From contig OZ024855.1 of NCBI GenBank assembly GCA_964017155.1, forward strand, positions 4,503,190-4,567,189: a stretch of DNA of 64,000 nucleotides, given 5' to 3'. The position numbers and the translations under genes are program-made. The DNA comes from Oasisia sp. SBJ-2009. Taxonomy: Eukaryota; Annelida; Polychaeta; Sabellida; Siboglinidae. This document shows, piece after piece, positions 1 to 13,983 of the stretch (its first letter is position 1; each line of letters starts with the position of its first letter). Under the pieces are notes generated by a model, which saw only the letters and a program-made list of their open reading frames with translations, was not told the DNA's origin and made no database searches.

Positions 1-171
1 AGAGTTAGTTGAACATTTGTTTAAAATGAATATGTGTGATGCTTTACTGGAGAATAAAACGTGTAGTTAGTCCGATCGCCGATCGTGAAATTAGGGAATT
101 GGAACATCGGTTAGTTAGCTATACAGGGTATCCTACGTACAATTATATATTAGTTATTATTACATACCGTG

Positions 172-583
<412 letters not shown>

Positions 584-649
584 TTTAACTATTCAGTTGA
601 ATGTTATTCTAAAAATACATTTGTTTTTACCTCGCCTTACCTATCCTTG

Positions 650-1290
650 TCTGGTAAGGCTGTTGTGTGACTCCTCCATCTCGCCCTGTCAACGCCTACA
701 TCGAAGCATTAGCGAATGCACAGCTGACTTCTCTGAAACAAAGACGTGCGCAGTTATGTGAACATTTCTTCACACAAATCGAAGAGCCGCAGCTCAAACT
801 GCATAAACTACTACCAAAACCAAGGACTACAACACACAATACACGATGTCGTACTCGATATTCTTTACCCAGAGTAAAAGCCAACAGGACCAAGAACTGT
901 TTCATTAACTGGTGTCTGTCCAACCAAAAGAACTCACAGTGACTCTTAACCAACTTTCCTGCTGCTGATATGGATATGTGTAAAATATTGTAAAGCCTTA
1001 ATTTATTCTTTAGATCTATTTATTTTAATGTTTTAAAGTATTTATTATTTTTTTAATAAGTTTCGTCAACTAATCACAGAAAATATGTTTAAATGTCTTA
1101 AATTATTTAAATTAGTTTTATAGATACATATCATATATTTTCTACATTTTATGTAATTTATATTTATGCTAATGTTTTAAATTATATATTATTTCAATAC
1201 ATCTTAACAAATATACTTTGCATGTTTTATGTACCTATTTCAATCTGTATATGATTGCCCAGAGTGAAATAAAAGTATTATTATTCTTTC
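650..1290 (+). mobile_element. LINE remnant, C-terminal reverse transcriptase end plus 3' UTR
   Basis: An open frame of 91 codons (667-942) has the layout of the extreme C-terminus of invertebrate non-LTR retrotransposon polymerases: a block of the form ALxxxQLxxLxQRRxxLC, then HKLLP, then a closing NRxKNxFI motif. Downstream lies an AT-rich stretch ending in AATAAA-like sequence and TTATTATT near 1268-1285, like the microsatellite-type tails of CR1/L2-type elements. The catalytic part of the polymerase is absent, so this is a 5'-truncated dead copy. The clade is not resolved. Confidence 0.6.
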
Positions 1291-2278
1291 CCATCACATG
1301 TCCTATCCAACTCCTCCTTCTCTGTATGACTCCAGGTACTCCTATTGTAATCTTTAATATTCTCAATGTTTTGTTTAAGATTATTGGCAATCGTATTTTT
1401 TCAATTCTTCTGAAAAATAGAAAATGTTAATTCTTTTGTTGTCGCATTTAATTGCATGTTTAATTTACATGTTTCACATGCATACAAGAGCACTGACTTG
1501 AACAGAGTATTAAATAAATTGACTTTAGGTTTCAACACGTACACATTTGAATTGCATATAATGTTTGATTTTTATGTGTAAATGTATTATTTTCGTATCT
1601 TCAGCACCCCCTTGCTCGCTGAAATTTGCGCCCATGCAGCTGGATATGTATATTTCTCTAATTAATGTATGTGTTGTTCGCCAGTCTGTGTTCTAGCCTA
1701 TCATTTCCTGAATATATCCTCTATTCAGATTAATCTGTAATTATTTTTCAATTCATCTCTGTGGCTCTATCAAGTAAAACATAAAAAGTAGACTCTATTC
1801 ATCTCGATCGTGTATGTTTAACTAGGAATATAACGTTGGCCTAAATATAACAAATAATGAAAAATTAGGTTATCACTTTCACGCTAAACTAACACGTCTT
1901 TATACAGGTTTAAACTATCAGCTACAAAACGAACACAAAAGTAATGGTTTATAATAAATAATGCAAAGCCTCTCATACCAACAAGGCAATGCATGCGCTT
2001 TCCACATAACACAGCGCCCCTAGTGTCAGAATCAGTAGGTCAACTGATTAACATAATGCTCGTGCACTATATTTGGTAGTACTGCGCGCAGCGTAAACAC
2101 GGATCCATTTCGAAATATCTGTAACTTTCAACATCGTAAACAATGCCGTATTGTTGCATTATATCTACAGAACCAAAATGTAGCCGTTATATATCCAGAT
2201 GTATATCGCACGTTTCGTTTATCAGGCGCAATCTGCCCAAATGGCACTACATTGGCGGAAGGAGACAGAAATAACAAC
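1291..2278. other. Intergenic, upstream of HEXIM
   Basis: AT-rich sequence without a convincing reading frame. From about 1970 it becomes richer in GC and CpG toward the HEXIM promoter. I see nothing else in it. Confidence 0.6.
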
Positions 2279-2279
2279 C

Positions 2280-2316
2280 TATATATAAGAGTAGGCGCCG
2301 GCGTGTATCGTCAGTG
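2280..2316 (+). promoter_or_regulatory. TATA box and initiator of the HEXIM gene
   Basis: A TATATATAAG box lies at 2280-2289 and an initiator-like TCAGTG at 2311-2316, about 30 nt further on, which is the usual TATA-to-start spacing. It would give a 5' UTR of about 128 nt. The start site is inferred from spacing only. Confidence 0.6.
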
Positions 2317-2438
2317 CAGGCGAATGTGTTCAAATGTTGAGTTGTATAGTTCGCGTTTCTCGACTCCAGGCGTCGCTCTCGAATCGAGGTTGTGTTTATC
2401 GTAGCGTGGCGAGATTGAAAAGGTGACAACACTGCTAG

Positions 2439-3317
2439 ATGACTGACACGGACAACGTTGTGAAAGTCGAGCTCCCCGTAAGCGCGGAGAAGGAATTGTG
2501 TGTCACTGTCGCGGATGGGGGCGGCGGTGCGAAATTGCCCGATCCCGGGAGTCGGGGTGAGTTAGGCCCGGGAGACGGGCTCGAAAAAGATCGCGTTGAC
2601 AACGAGTCTCCAGACCCAGTGGTTTCCCAGCCTTCTCTTGTGACAAACGACAACCATGCGCAGCCCGGGAACGATTCGTCGGTGAACGGCAAACGTAAGC
2701 GACACCGACGCAAGGCGAAGGGCGGCAGTCACCACCGCAAGAAGTGGAAGCCGTACAACAAGCTGACGTGGGAGGAACGCAAAGTGTTGGACGAACGCGA
2801 GGAGCGTCGGGCATGCATGAGGAGGGAAGAACGCTTCGCATCGGGCCAGCCGATGGCTCCGTATAACACGACACAGTTCCTGATGGAACAGCACGACACG
2901 GCGGGACCGATCATCGACACTCACGCGCGACACCGCAGCAGTCGCGACCGGGACGGTTCCTTGAGCTACGAGTCGGGCTCTGACGACGGCGACTCTTCCC
3001 TCGACGACGAGGAGACGTTTCTCGAGCGCGAGTTCACGGAAGCGTACGAGAGCGAACACGCCGAACGTTTGCAGCGCATGACAAAGGAGGAACTCGTGCG
3101 TGAGTATCTCGAACTAGAGACAAAAAATGAGAAGTTGGAGAAGAGCTTGCGGAAAGTGAATGCGTTGGCGGTCGGTGCCAACAACAACGTCGCGCGAATG
3201 TCGGTGCTAGAGACCGAGATTCTCCGACTGAAACAAGAGAACAGTAACCTGCTTGCCGAAAACGACGGACTAAAAAGTGGAATGACAGTTGACAACCCTG
3301 GTGCGGCGTCCGCTTAG
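2439..3317 (+). CDS. HEXIM1: HEXIM family protein, P-TEFb inhibitor
   Basis: A single uninterrupted 292-codon frame, intronless as in vertebrate HEXIM1/2. The ATG is fixed by an in-frame TAG directly before it. Family proteins bind 7SK RNA in the nucleus and inhibit the CDK9-cyclin T kinase P-TEFb, restraining RNA polymerase II elongation. Visible parts in order: a low-complexity N-terminus; an arginine/lysine-rich 7SK-binding and nuclear-localisation stretch at about 85-104 ending in KKWKPY; the signature PYNTTQFLM at 141-149, which contacts P-TEFb in the family; an acidic serine/aspartate segment at about 176-197; and a heptad-rich coiled coil at about 205-280, corresponding to the cyclin T-binding dimerisation domain. 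It is shorter than human HEXIM1 (359 aa), mostly at the N-terminus. Codons are GC- and CpG-rich against an AT-rich surround. HEXIM1 versus HEXIM2 is not meaningful outside vertebrates. Confidence 0.97.
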   Translation: MTDTDNVVKVELPVSAEKELCVTVADGGGGAKLPDPGSRGELGPGDGLEKDRVDNESPDPVVSQPSLVTNDNHAQPGNDSSVNGKRKRHRRKAKGGSHHRKKWKPYNKLTWEERKVLDEREERRACMRREERFASGQPMAPYNTTQFLMEQHDTAGPIIDTHARHRSSRDRDGSLSYESGSDDGDSSLDDEETFLEREFTEAYESEHAERLQRMTKEELVREYLELETKNEKLEKSLRKVNALAVGANNNVARMSVLETEILRLKQENSNLLAENDGLKSGMTVDNPGAASA

Positions 3318-6300
3318 TCATGTGCGGTGTTCCCATTGTTGTCATTCGCATTGTTTGTGTTTGTATTGTTGACATTGTCATTGAAATAGTTTTGTTGATC
3401 GTCAGCGCTGATGTTCAGCTCAAAGCATGCGCGATTTTTACTAAATCAGTCGCTGGAATTGGCCGAATGGTCCATTGTAAATTCCAGGGGTGAGTCGGTA
3501 GGACATTTATCTTTGAATTTTATGAATTTAGGTGTTATATGACATTCTATATTTGACATTTTGGTATGGCATGAACTGAAAAGTCGTCTTTAATTCCTTA
3601 AATTACTCGATTAAGCCATTATTATTTTTTTTAAGAAAACAAAGTACTATTGGTTATTTCTCCTCGTCTCGACTACATAAATGTACCATTTCCATGTTTT
3701 TTTTATTTATGTATTGATTAAAAACGTTTAGTTGAAACAGTATTGGTTATGCGACTTTGAATCTATTTTATTTTGATCCATGGTTAATATATTATAGTGG
3801 ACATACTTTTACGTTGCGTTGCAAGACTTTCCGTACATCGTGCTGAATGTGTCAATTTTACATCCGGTGGTGTAAATTCGTGTTATTAATAATTTTGGTG
3901 ATCGTGGCATTAGCGATGCGTATGCAACCTGTCCACCCCTGGCGAAGGTGGACTAGGCCAAACGGCAGATCTAGGTCAATGGTGTGTGCAGCCATTTACT
4001 CGTGCAACGTCATCAAACAGCGCGGGTAGTGGAAGGCCGAGCTGCTATACCCTTTCACACAGAGTCTGTCCGCGCATGATTGTTATACGTATACGCTGTG
4101 TCTTAACAAGTACGCGGCGTATGTTCTGGGTTCTTTGTTTATTTTCCACTAATTTAAGCAGAACACTATAGATTGGATTTCATTTTGGTGTATTTTACTA
4201 GCTCTTCTGATCGAAGACACACCAGCGCATAATTATTCTTGAACACAATACTTACGCTAGTTACCCGTGCATGAGCCAACTAAAACATACTTAATACTAT
4301 ATACTAATTAATTTTGAAAACAAAGGATGACAAACTTGCTGAAAACAAATTGTGTTAAACATCAAAAAAATTAAGCATGTGATTTATGGAATTATTTGCG
4401 TCAATGCTTCATACGTGTACGGTGTTCACTGGATCCATAAACACTAGTAGCTTGTATGTTGGATTGGAAAAATCAATACATTCATAACAAGTCTACACAC
4501 TTTTCTGGAATGATAAAGCAGTTTCCCCAGTAATGCATTCTAACATCATTGGTTGAATTGTCAAATTATGGGTTAATTGTTCCAACATTTAGTATAAAAA
4601 AAAGCAGTAAGATGGCCTTGTTCAGATATATTGCATATTTACAGGAAAGACATGTCACACGAAAATGAAAAATTATTACATAGTTTAAATTAAAGCAACT
4701 AATTCTTTTAACGGATTGTTTCAAATTGCTGCTACACACAACTATTTTGTTAGACCTAAGAATGATTATACAGTATGAATATGATTTTATGATATTCTTC
4801 AACTTCTTGATAAATCAAATCTGCTCATGAATCACAATTAGTATTTAGAAAGTAATGTCTTGAAAGTGCATGTTTTGCCTTGGGTATCATGTTTGTGTTG
4901 ATGATCCTAAAGATTACTGTTTTGCTGTTCGTTAAAACACGTTTGAGCAATCAATGTTTTACTTTGTTCATGATTCATTTGTGGTCTTCATAAAATCATT
5001 TGTTTCATTTACACATGCCAGTTTACCTTTTTGTCTGCCGGATTCGTGTATTATATTGTTATGTCTACCGCCCAGCATAGGGTGGAAAGTTGTTGAATTG
5101 GAAAGGGAAAGAATTATAAAGTGCAGCGAATATTGTGGCATTCTCAAAGAATGTCACTCATGTTATTAATGTGTTTTTGAAAAATTTACAATTTTGTATT
5201 TTTTATATTTTTTCTAATATACATAACTATATGTTATATATGTTTTATATATATTTGCCTATCATTTATGGATTCTTTCCTTTTTCAATAAGTATATAAT
5301 CTGATTTTAAAAATGGTAGCAGCCTTGCTGTTGCAATGCTTAGAATTCACCGAATGACAACAATGCTATAAAATTACTTTGCACAGTCCTTTGCCAAAGT
5401 GTCATGTTTCGTTAGACAGTTTATCTGGTCTTACGACAGAGTAGGGAGGTCTTATAATGAGCTGTTCTTATGACTAAGCTTTTTTGTTATATCCAACATC
5501 TGTTGACAAGAGTTATGCCTTACAATGTTCTTACATGTGAATGTTTATGTGGTCTGGTTTCTTACACCAGACTTCTGCAGTATGTTGTTGGTGCATCAGT
5601 GAAGCGTGAAATTAAGTGCACTTTTTCTGAAGACATCCCATTTTTTGACACTTCAGACTTTGTCCCAACAGACAAGTGGATCTGGGGATCATGTCATTAA
5701 GATAATGAGCTCCTAAAGACAGCTCATAATTCAATAGATTTGGCTGTTAATTTTAAGCTCTTTTTCAAAATGCAAATGGCCGCCACTTTATCAAAGATGA
5801 CACTGTTTCCATGACAACGTGTTGATGATGTTCCAATGGTCTTTGCTGCTATTTATAGTTTGCAAGATCATTGTCAAGGAGTAAAATTTATGTTAAAGAG
5901 CAGAATCGTGTTTGTGAATTAAAAAAGTGAAATAGTCCACAGGTCACTCAGGCTGACAGTGATTTGCTGTGGCAGACGTCAGCACCTGTTGACTTGATCT
6001 GGTGTCATTTTCTGAATGTTCAGTGAATACCGTGGTCTTAGCATTGTGCCGAAAGTCCCACAAACTCACTGATGCACTGGGGTAGAATGAATAGTAGAAC
6101 TGTTTGCATGTGTACAGATGTGATATTCACATACAATCCCTGTTGTATACATGTCTTTCGGTTAAACTTGATAACAACAACAGGCATGTTGTCGCCGACA
6201 TTGTTCTTGTGTGTATTTGTTCACACTTATCTTGTGATGCTGATATCTTGTGATACCATCTTATTGTGGCCCGGCACTCAACTGGTGTGTTGCTCTATTG

Positions 6301-7850
6301 CAACCTCACGTGATCACACGTGATGTGTAGCGACAGATAAATTGACTGAGATTTAGAACTTAGTAAGTTCTGTCACAAGAAATGTCATCATGACAGGGGA
6401 GTGAGCAGATGTCAGTAAGACTGTTTGGTCTGTCTTTGCAACTGCCATGATGATGATTGTTGAAAGGTACTGCTTTATTTACAATAGGGAGACACATCTT
6501 GTTACTTTTTAATTAAACATAATGACACTGCAGTTGTTGATTTGTTGTGATTTGATTTTAGTGTGCTTTAAAAATAGGAAACTGAAGACGTGATCAATTT
6601 AACTAAATTACCTGTTAAAAAACGATATTAATAATATGATTGTAACAGTTCTATGGCACGTAATTTATATCCTCAAAAATTCAAGCCCAGAGGCATAAGA
6701 AACAAAACCGTTAGGCATAATCATAATTGGGACGGGGATGAGTTGTCACTGGAACAATGGCCAATTTAGGGTGGAAATGCAACTAAAATTGAATATGTTT
6801 TTTTTGAAATATAGGTGGCTATAGTTTCAGAAGATTTAATTATAATAAAGAGTTAATTCCTGATTGTTTGCGCAGCTACAGAGAGCAGTTTGAGTAACAA
6901 GCAGTTGTTTGGAAATAGATTATCTGAGGATACCAGGGATATCAGAGAAATGTTGCAGATCAGCTAAGTAAGTTGGTTGTTTGGTAGAAAGAGCACGGTA
7001 TGTAACAGTAACCCAATTTTAATTTGAAAGAAAAAAACCGGTAATTGGGTCTTGCATTTCTTGTCCTAAACGTTGCTGCTATCAGCAGATATGGTTTACA
7101 CTTTTTTGATAACGCACATGTTTTGGACATTCCTACATCAGAACTATAATTTTCGCGAGGTCTTTAGTACAAATCACATTTTGAGGTTGTTTACCCTGTA
7201 AATTGCTGTACTGGCAGACTGGACATAAACCTCTCAAAAATACAATAAATAATGTATGTGACACACAGTGACAGGGTCAGTCGAGAGCATGTGAGGGCAA
7301 ATGTAACAAACAGCCTGCCAAAATAAATAGGTTCAGTTAGCATTGTCTGTGCTTGACAGTGGCAAAATAGATCACTAGCAATAATAGATCACTAGCGATG
7401 AGCCATAATATCTTCATGCCAGGTTGTTAGCTGTCAAAAAATGTGGAAGGATGACATCAGAGCATTTGTGACCCATTTTACTCCATGTATAATGGAATAA
7501 TGAAAAAAAATATGCTAAAAGGAAGGGAGTGTTTTACACGTAACTGAATGAACATGATCCTGGTGGTTAAGCACAAGGCATAGTCTGCCTTGAGCTGAAT
7601 GTTTTTGTAGTCTACAAAGTAGTTCATTCGTCATGTGTTGCTGGTGTAATGACTGTGGGCCTGGAATCACCTGGAGATGCATGTTGGTTATAACAGATGT
7701 TGTATAGACAGTGAAGTCTCAGTGCGAGCATGGGAAGGTCATTTCATATAAGATGGTTGCACTGGTGCCTTTGTGCCTTGTCTTGGGACTGTAGGTGTGT
7801 AAATAAAGAGAGGCGATTCACGCAGATTCTCTTTGGCAAGGTTGTGTATG
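3318..7850. other. Intergenic and HEXIM 3' UTR region, no gene seen
   Basis: The HEXIM 3' UTR must start here. An ATTAAA at about 3717-3722 is a possible but weak polyadenylation signal. The rest is AT-rich single-copy-looking DNA. Open frames of 60-83 codons (for example near 5470-5700 and 6072-6323) show no recognisable domain or coding bias, and I do not call them. Confidence 0.55.
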
Positions 7851-7854
7851 AGTG

Positions 7855-7876
7855 TGTGTGTGTGGTGGTGGTGGTG

Positions 7877-7931
<55 letters not shown>

Positions 7932-7944
7932 TGTGTGTGTGTGC

Positions 7945-7993
<49 letters not shown>

Positions 7994-8010
7994 TGTGCTT
8001 GTGTGTGTGA
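7855..8010. repeat. (GT)n microsatellite
   Basis: About 150 bp of GT dinucleotides with GGT and CTTGT interruptions. The cysteine/valine open frames across it are artefacts. Confidence 0.97.
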
Positions 8011-8570
8011 GTATAATTTTATTATGTGTGTGCCTTATGCCTTATGTTTGTGCATAGGTATACATATGTGAAACACTTGAATGTATTACGATTATTTATG
8101 AGGCAATTGTATACACAATGTCCCGGGCATGAGTTGGGCTGACACAGTAATGTGATCCTGGGCCAGAAGCGTGCATGCCGGCATGGCGACATGTGGATGA
8201 GTCTTCTAGGAGTTGGGCTATAGTTGACATCTACCTGTCACCACATTTGTCAAGGCAAAGGGACAAGGTGATTACTTGGCTGCTATTCTGGGCAAGCGGT
8301 GTGTCAAACTATTTTTTTAATGTAACAACAGTGTGACACTGAGTTCTTGCCATGGTTTTGACTTAGGGTCTGTAAATTACATCTGCAAGGACAGGGTGGC
8401 AACGTTATGTTCTTACATACTGCAAGCCCGGGTGATATTTGTTGATGTTGATCAGAACAATTTACACTTTACTCCCTCACAGACTTCATCATTCGAACAA
8501 CAACAACAATAACATTTCTTTGGGATGCATCATACCTTCAATCAATGCTCTTAATGCACAGGGTGAATAA

Positions 8571-9165
8571 TAGATCAGATCTTATGTCTACAGGAGGTGA
8601 ATGGATCAGATCTTATGTCTACATGAGGTGAATGGATCGATCAGATCTTATGTCTACAGGAGGTGAATGGATCATGAGGTGAATAGATCAGATCTTATGT
8701 CTGCAGGAGGTGAATGGATCGATCAGATCTTATGTCTACAGGAGGTGAATGGATCATGAGGTGAATAGATCAGATCTTATGTCTGCAGGAGGTGAATGGA
8801 TCGATCAGATCTTATGTCTACATGAGGTGAATGGATCGATCAGATCTTATGTCTACAGGAGGTGAATGGATCATGAGGTGAATACATCAGATCTTATGTC
8901 TACATGAGGTGAATGGATCGATCAGATCTTATGTCTACAGGAGGTGAATGGATCATGAGGTGAATACATCAGATCTTATGTCTGCAGGAGGTGAATGGAT
9001 CGATCAGATCTTATGTCTACAGGAGGTGAATGGATCATGAGGTGAATAGATCCGATCTTATGTCTACAGGAGGTGAATGGATCAGATCTTATCTCTACAT
9101 GAGGTGAATGGATTAGGTCTTATGTCTACAGGAGGTGAAGGGATCATATATTGCCTGCAGTAGGA
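8571..9165. repeat. Minisatellite with BglII-like AGATCT core
   Basis: Tandem copies of a segment built from ATCAGATCTTATGTCTACA followed by GGAGGTGAATGGATC, in alternating short and longer units (about 35 bp, some with an extra ATGAGGTGAAT piece). The mixed-order units show a higher-order pattern. No gene overlaps it. Confidence 0.93.
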
Positions 9166-9710
9166 GAAGAGATCACATTATATTATCTGACATTTCAAAG
9201 TTCATTTTGAATTGTCCTTAGTTTTTATTTATTTAATTATTTACAAGAAAAGTTTATTCCACTAGTTTTCCCAGGTCATGATTGCCTCCACATCTTTAAA
9301 TTATACGACCTTATGTGTGTTTCACAGTGGAAGTTATGAGAGTTTACATAGCGTGAGACACTAATACAATGCGACAACTGTGTGGCTTCAATAGTTCTTT
9401 GAAGTTGATTCTGTGGCCAACTACCCTTTTCACACATACCCTGGATTTAGTGGCTGCCTGACTACTGCTAGACACTGAGATAACAGAGGTAGGAAAAACA
9501 TCCTGACATAATTATTTGAATTTGTGCAATAGTGACATTTCCACCAAGCAGTGATAGTGCATTATGGTTTAGTTACACATATTACAATCCATCAAGTTAA
9601 GTGGCTGTACATTGCTTTTGTCTTTCACTCCTATATTAAATGGAGAATAATCAATTAAATGGAGAATATATTCTATAAAGGTATTAGATCTTTACAAAAT
9701 AGTAGAATAG

Positions 9711-9715
<5 letters not shown>

Positions 9716-9781
<66 letters not shown>

Positions 9782-9832
9782 GATATATATATGTATGTAT
9801 ATATATTGTATATATATATATATATATATTGT
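9716..9832. repeat. (TA)n microsatellite
   Basis: Nearly uninterrupted TA dinucleotides to about 9772, then imperfect TA/TG runs to about 9830. Shorter TA tracts occur at about 11111-11190, 15834-15856, 41551-41590 and 47680-47737. Confidence 0.97.
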
Positions 9833-9834
9833 GG

Positions 9835-12630
9835 CACATACTTACAAACACACACTGCATGTTACACTATAAATGATTCTACTGAAAAATAATGTAATAA
9901 TAATGATTTCAAATGTAATTGTGATACATTCTATTTAGCATGTAATATAATAAGAGGAGGGAACTACCTTGAGTAATATATTACACTGCAATGTAACTAT
10001 CCTAAGTCTGCTGTAAACATGCATAAAATGATGTGAAGTAAAAACAATTGAATTATAAACTTGAACGTGCATCACTACCATGTCAGAGATAGGGAAGGTT
10101 AGCAACAGAGTATTTATAAAACATACGCATGCTAATGATTTGAGGTAAATATAAATAAAATATTTGTCTGATGCACGTCAAGGTTTTATGCGATAAATAA
10201 AAAAATTGATAGCCAAATTAGCCAAAACAATCCTATCAGATAGTAATAAACTACAATGTTAATTGTGTAGTCATAAACATATATATAGTGACACTCATGA
10301 GATGTGTTTATTAACTTCGAATGTGTTCTTCCAGGCAACATTCTGCTTGTGTAAACAAAACACAAAGCGTTGTATTGTTGGGGGCGGGCATAAGAGATGA
10401 TACGGTAACCGCAACGCCTGTATTGAAACGACCTTTGGCCTAGTAATATTATGTCATCCGGGTCATTATTTATATTGTGGGTAAATATAGCGTTAGAACC
10501 ACACTAATCTTAATACTTTATTACATTTAGACTTAAATTGTCATGTCTGTGTCACATTTGCAAAACGACAATTGTCGCTCCGATGTGTTAATGCATCAAT
10601 TGGGTTTTAATTTTGTCGGCTAGCGCTGGCACTTTCTAGGTCACGTGTAATGCCGACAGCCGGTGTTCTATTTTACCGATTTTATTTTTAGTAACCGAAA
10701 AATACAGCTAAAGACCTTCCTTTTTCAATGGTGATTTTGAACTGAACTAACATGAAAGAATTACATCATACACACGTCGACGCGTGTTCCTATTAAGCTG
10801 TCAATCAAAGCTCGTCAATCACGCAGCGATTGAATAGTTGTTTGGCGTTGGCGTAGTCGTAGACTAGTTCTTTATACGATACCCGTCTAGTCGCAAATGC
10901 TACCGTACGTATAATTGACAATATCCATATAAAAGTTGGTACAATATAGTTGGGCTATATGGGCCTACATTAAAGTGGACATTAATTATTGTGATACCCA
11001 GTATAGGCCTAGCTACAATTATAATAATATTGAATTCATGCATGGAAACTTATCGGGGAAGTATTAAGCAACAACACAGTTACTACACAAATAGTATTCA
11101 CATACATACATTATATATATATATAGTGTATATATATATATATTTAGACATCAAATAGCATAGCGTACGTATATATATATATATATATGGGTAATTAATA
11201 CACAAGTAAGGAAGACACAATTGAGAAAGTATAATTTTCATTGTGGTCATTTGACATAGACTAGCTTTGTATAGTGATATTAGTATAGTATGATGAGAAT
11301 AATGACTAACATAATATTAATTAAATAAGTTAAACCTGTTAATTAGCTTAATAGTATTTGTTTGGCCTAATGGCAAATAATCAAGAAACATGACGACAGT
11401 ACAACTTACAAGAAGCGAGCTTTATTCAACACTGGTTCACATGTGGAATTGGATGATATAGCTCATCTGAGCTATGTTCCTACACAACCATGGTTCATGA
11501 TGATAACATTTATAGCTGTGACAAGACTACCTGGTAGTAGGTGTTCTTTCTTGTTCTCGGTAGCTGTTGTTAGCAACATTGCCTCTCACTGCCTTTACAG
11601 CATGTTGTAAATATATCACATTTTTATTTACACTACAGCAGAAGCCACACTATGCATATGTAGCAGCCATTACTTACTGTGGAGCAGAGCTGCGGGAGCA
11701 ATGAAATCATGTTAATTTGGTGAAGACAGGCTGATGGCAGATTAATGATATTCTAATGCAATACATTCACAATTAGCTCCATTGATGCCATCACAAATAT
11801 GACTGTCAGGACTTGTTCGAACTCTTCCACGCCTTCATGCAACAATTCATGCAGTTAAGACAGGGACAGTTCTTCTCTGCAGCAGATGTTTCTTGTAATT
11901 ATACTGAGCAGGCATTATGGTGTTTTCCTAGTGTGGACCAATTGGTTGTTTCAGAAGCCACTGCTAAGCCCTACCTGCATTTTGTGAAATTTCATAACCT
12001 TTCACCAATCAACAGTTGCCGGTACATTAGAACTGTCTGATCCAGTTCTTTTTTCCACACAATTAAAAAATAGTGCGAAAAAAATGTAAAGAACACCGTC
12101 TTTGGTTTGTTTAACATAATATAATGTGTGTTCAGAATTTAAATATTTTAATAACAAAACAACACTGTATACCATATAATGGCAAATATATACAAATTCT
12201 TATACTAAGAATATTATAAGTTTAATTTAAAAATTGAATGGTCTTTGTATGTTGGGAACAAAGGGACAATTAATGTTGCATAAATTTACTATAGATCAAT
12301 CTAACTCATCATAAAGCAGTGGCCACCACTATGTATGAACTCAGCCTCCTGTGGCACTGACACTTGGAGCAATAATATTTTGGAACCGGAAACTAGCATA
12401 ATTATGATGAAGAAATAACTTGGTCCACCAACATTATGTACACAATATTTCTTTCTTTATTGTCACAGCTAACGCCACCTTATAATACTAATTATGCAAA
12501 ATTTATTTATAACTAGATCTTGCACAAAGAGTTAATACTAATTTTATTAGCCTAGGTAAAGAACTTCACTTTATTTAAATATGATGATGCAAATGGCAAA
12601 GGTAGTGCTTTATCAACTAAGTATTTAAAG
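9835..12630. other. Intergenic, no gene seen
   Basis: AT-rich sequence with short TA tracts. A 75-codon frame at 11813-12040 resembles nothing I know. Around 10600-10900 GC and CpG rise slightly without a gene attached. I see no RNA gene. Confidence 0.5.
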
Positions 12631-13983
12631 TAGGGGAAGTAGGGGCATGTCCGCACACTTAAGGTGAAACAAGCTATAGATAATGCACTGTGTGTGCTAA
12701 GAGGGTGATATTTAGTATTCAGAATGAGCAATCATATTACTTTGTTGTTAGTTAGTTAAGAAATCTGATATCCCTTCAGATATTTAAATATTTGGTCAAA
12801 TGTAGAGGCATAGCTTTGTGCGGACATGCCCCGAGGTACGGGGCATAGCCGCACACTGTGTGCGGTTATGCCCCAGGAATGGCGAAACAACAACTGGTCT
12901 CACAGAGCTGACCATTAACTGCAATAATAATATGTATTGGTATGTGTACACTACTGACACGTGCATTACTAAAAAACACACCAGAGAACACAAATCAACG
13001 GTTTCAAGTTTTCATATATACGTAAAGTTTAGAAAATACAGTGGCCTTGAATCATAGTCCACGTTTATTCCTCCTTGAGAGTCAAAGCAAACAACAGCAT
13101 GATTTTGTAATGGGGAAAGTCAAAGTTTGCAACCCAGCTTGTCTGAAGCCTTCTCGCATAGTCTCGTAAATAGTCTCGTAACGCGCAAAGTCAAACTATA
13201 AACTCAGTTTGTCGGCTGTGCGAGCATGGCTTTGTATGGACTAACGTATACGGGCAAAGTTCTATGTTATAGATTATACATCATTTGTCATCTTGGTTAT
13301 TTTAGTCTATGAGCAAGGATCAATTAACCTTTATTTTTTAACGGACCTAATGATACACAACATGGAAAATGTGACATCAGCACAATATAGCCTATTACAC
13401 ATTGAAGAATTAAGCGATCAATGATATAATAAGTTTGATAATATTAAATCATTATATAATAATCATCATATACTATCTCACATCAAAGTTTCCTGTAATA
13501 TTTGTGGTAAGCAACTGAAGTATCTAAATATGTATCTAAGTAGACTACATAATATTATAAGCACGGATGCACGAAATACGTCTGCACAGCGGGTGGGGCA
13601 AGACCGCACAGGCCTGTGCGAACATGCCCCAAGCATCCAACACGTGAATAATTCTGAATTGCGCAAAAATGCTACTTATGAAAGTATCCTTTATTTCACA
13701 CATCATAAAACATTAAAATGCAATTTGGAAATATGAAAGAAAATGTATGTGCACGTCTTACAGTTAAAGTAATACACATAACAACATATGAGTAAAATTA
13801 CATCAGTGTTTACGAAAATAACTTTTTAATTATTCACTTCTATTAATAAGTATATGCAAGTGGTTGATTTGGGGGTTAGACGATGCCACTTAGCATGATT
13901 CCACTAACCAGATGTTACGCGATGCGCAAATAATAGGGTGTGCGGACATGCCTCAGTATGCGGATATGCCCCTACTTCCCCTA
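12631..13983. mobile_element. Non-autonomous inverted-repeat element (MITE-like) with TA target duplication
   Basis: The 26-bp ends at 12633-12658 and 13956-13981 are inverted copies of each other with two mismatches, starting GGGGAAGTAGGGGCAT. Each end is bordered by a TA dinucleotide (12631-12632 and 13982-13983), as for Tc1/mariner-type insertion. Inside, the GGGGCAT...TCCGCAC motif recurs in both orientations at about 12818-12872 and 13590-13632 and forms short palindromes. No transposase frame is present, so it would need an enzyme in trans. The superfamily is inferred from the TA duplication only. Confidence 0.65.

Noticed and set aside
5470..5700. 76-codon open frame
   Set aside because: No domain, no coding-like composition, no splice-site or promoter context that I can support.
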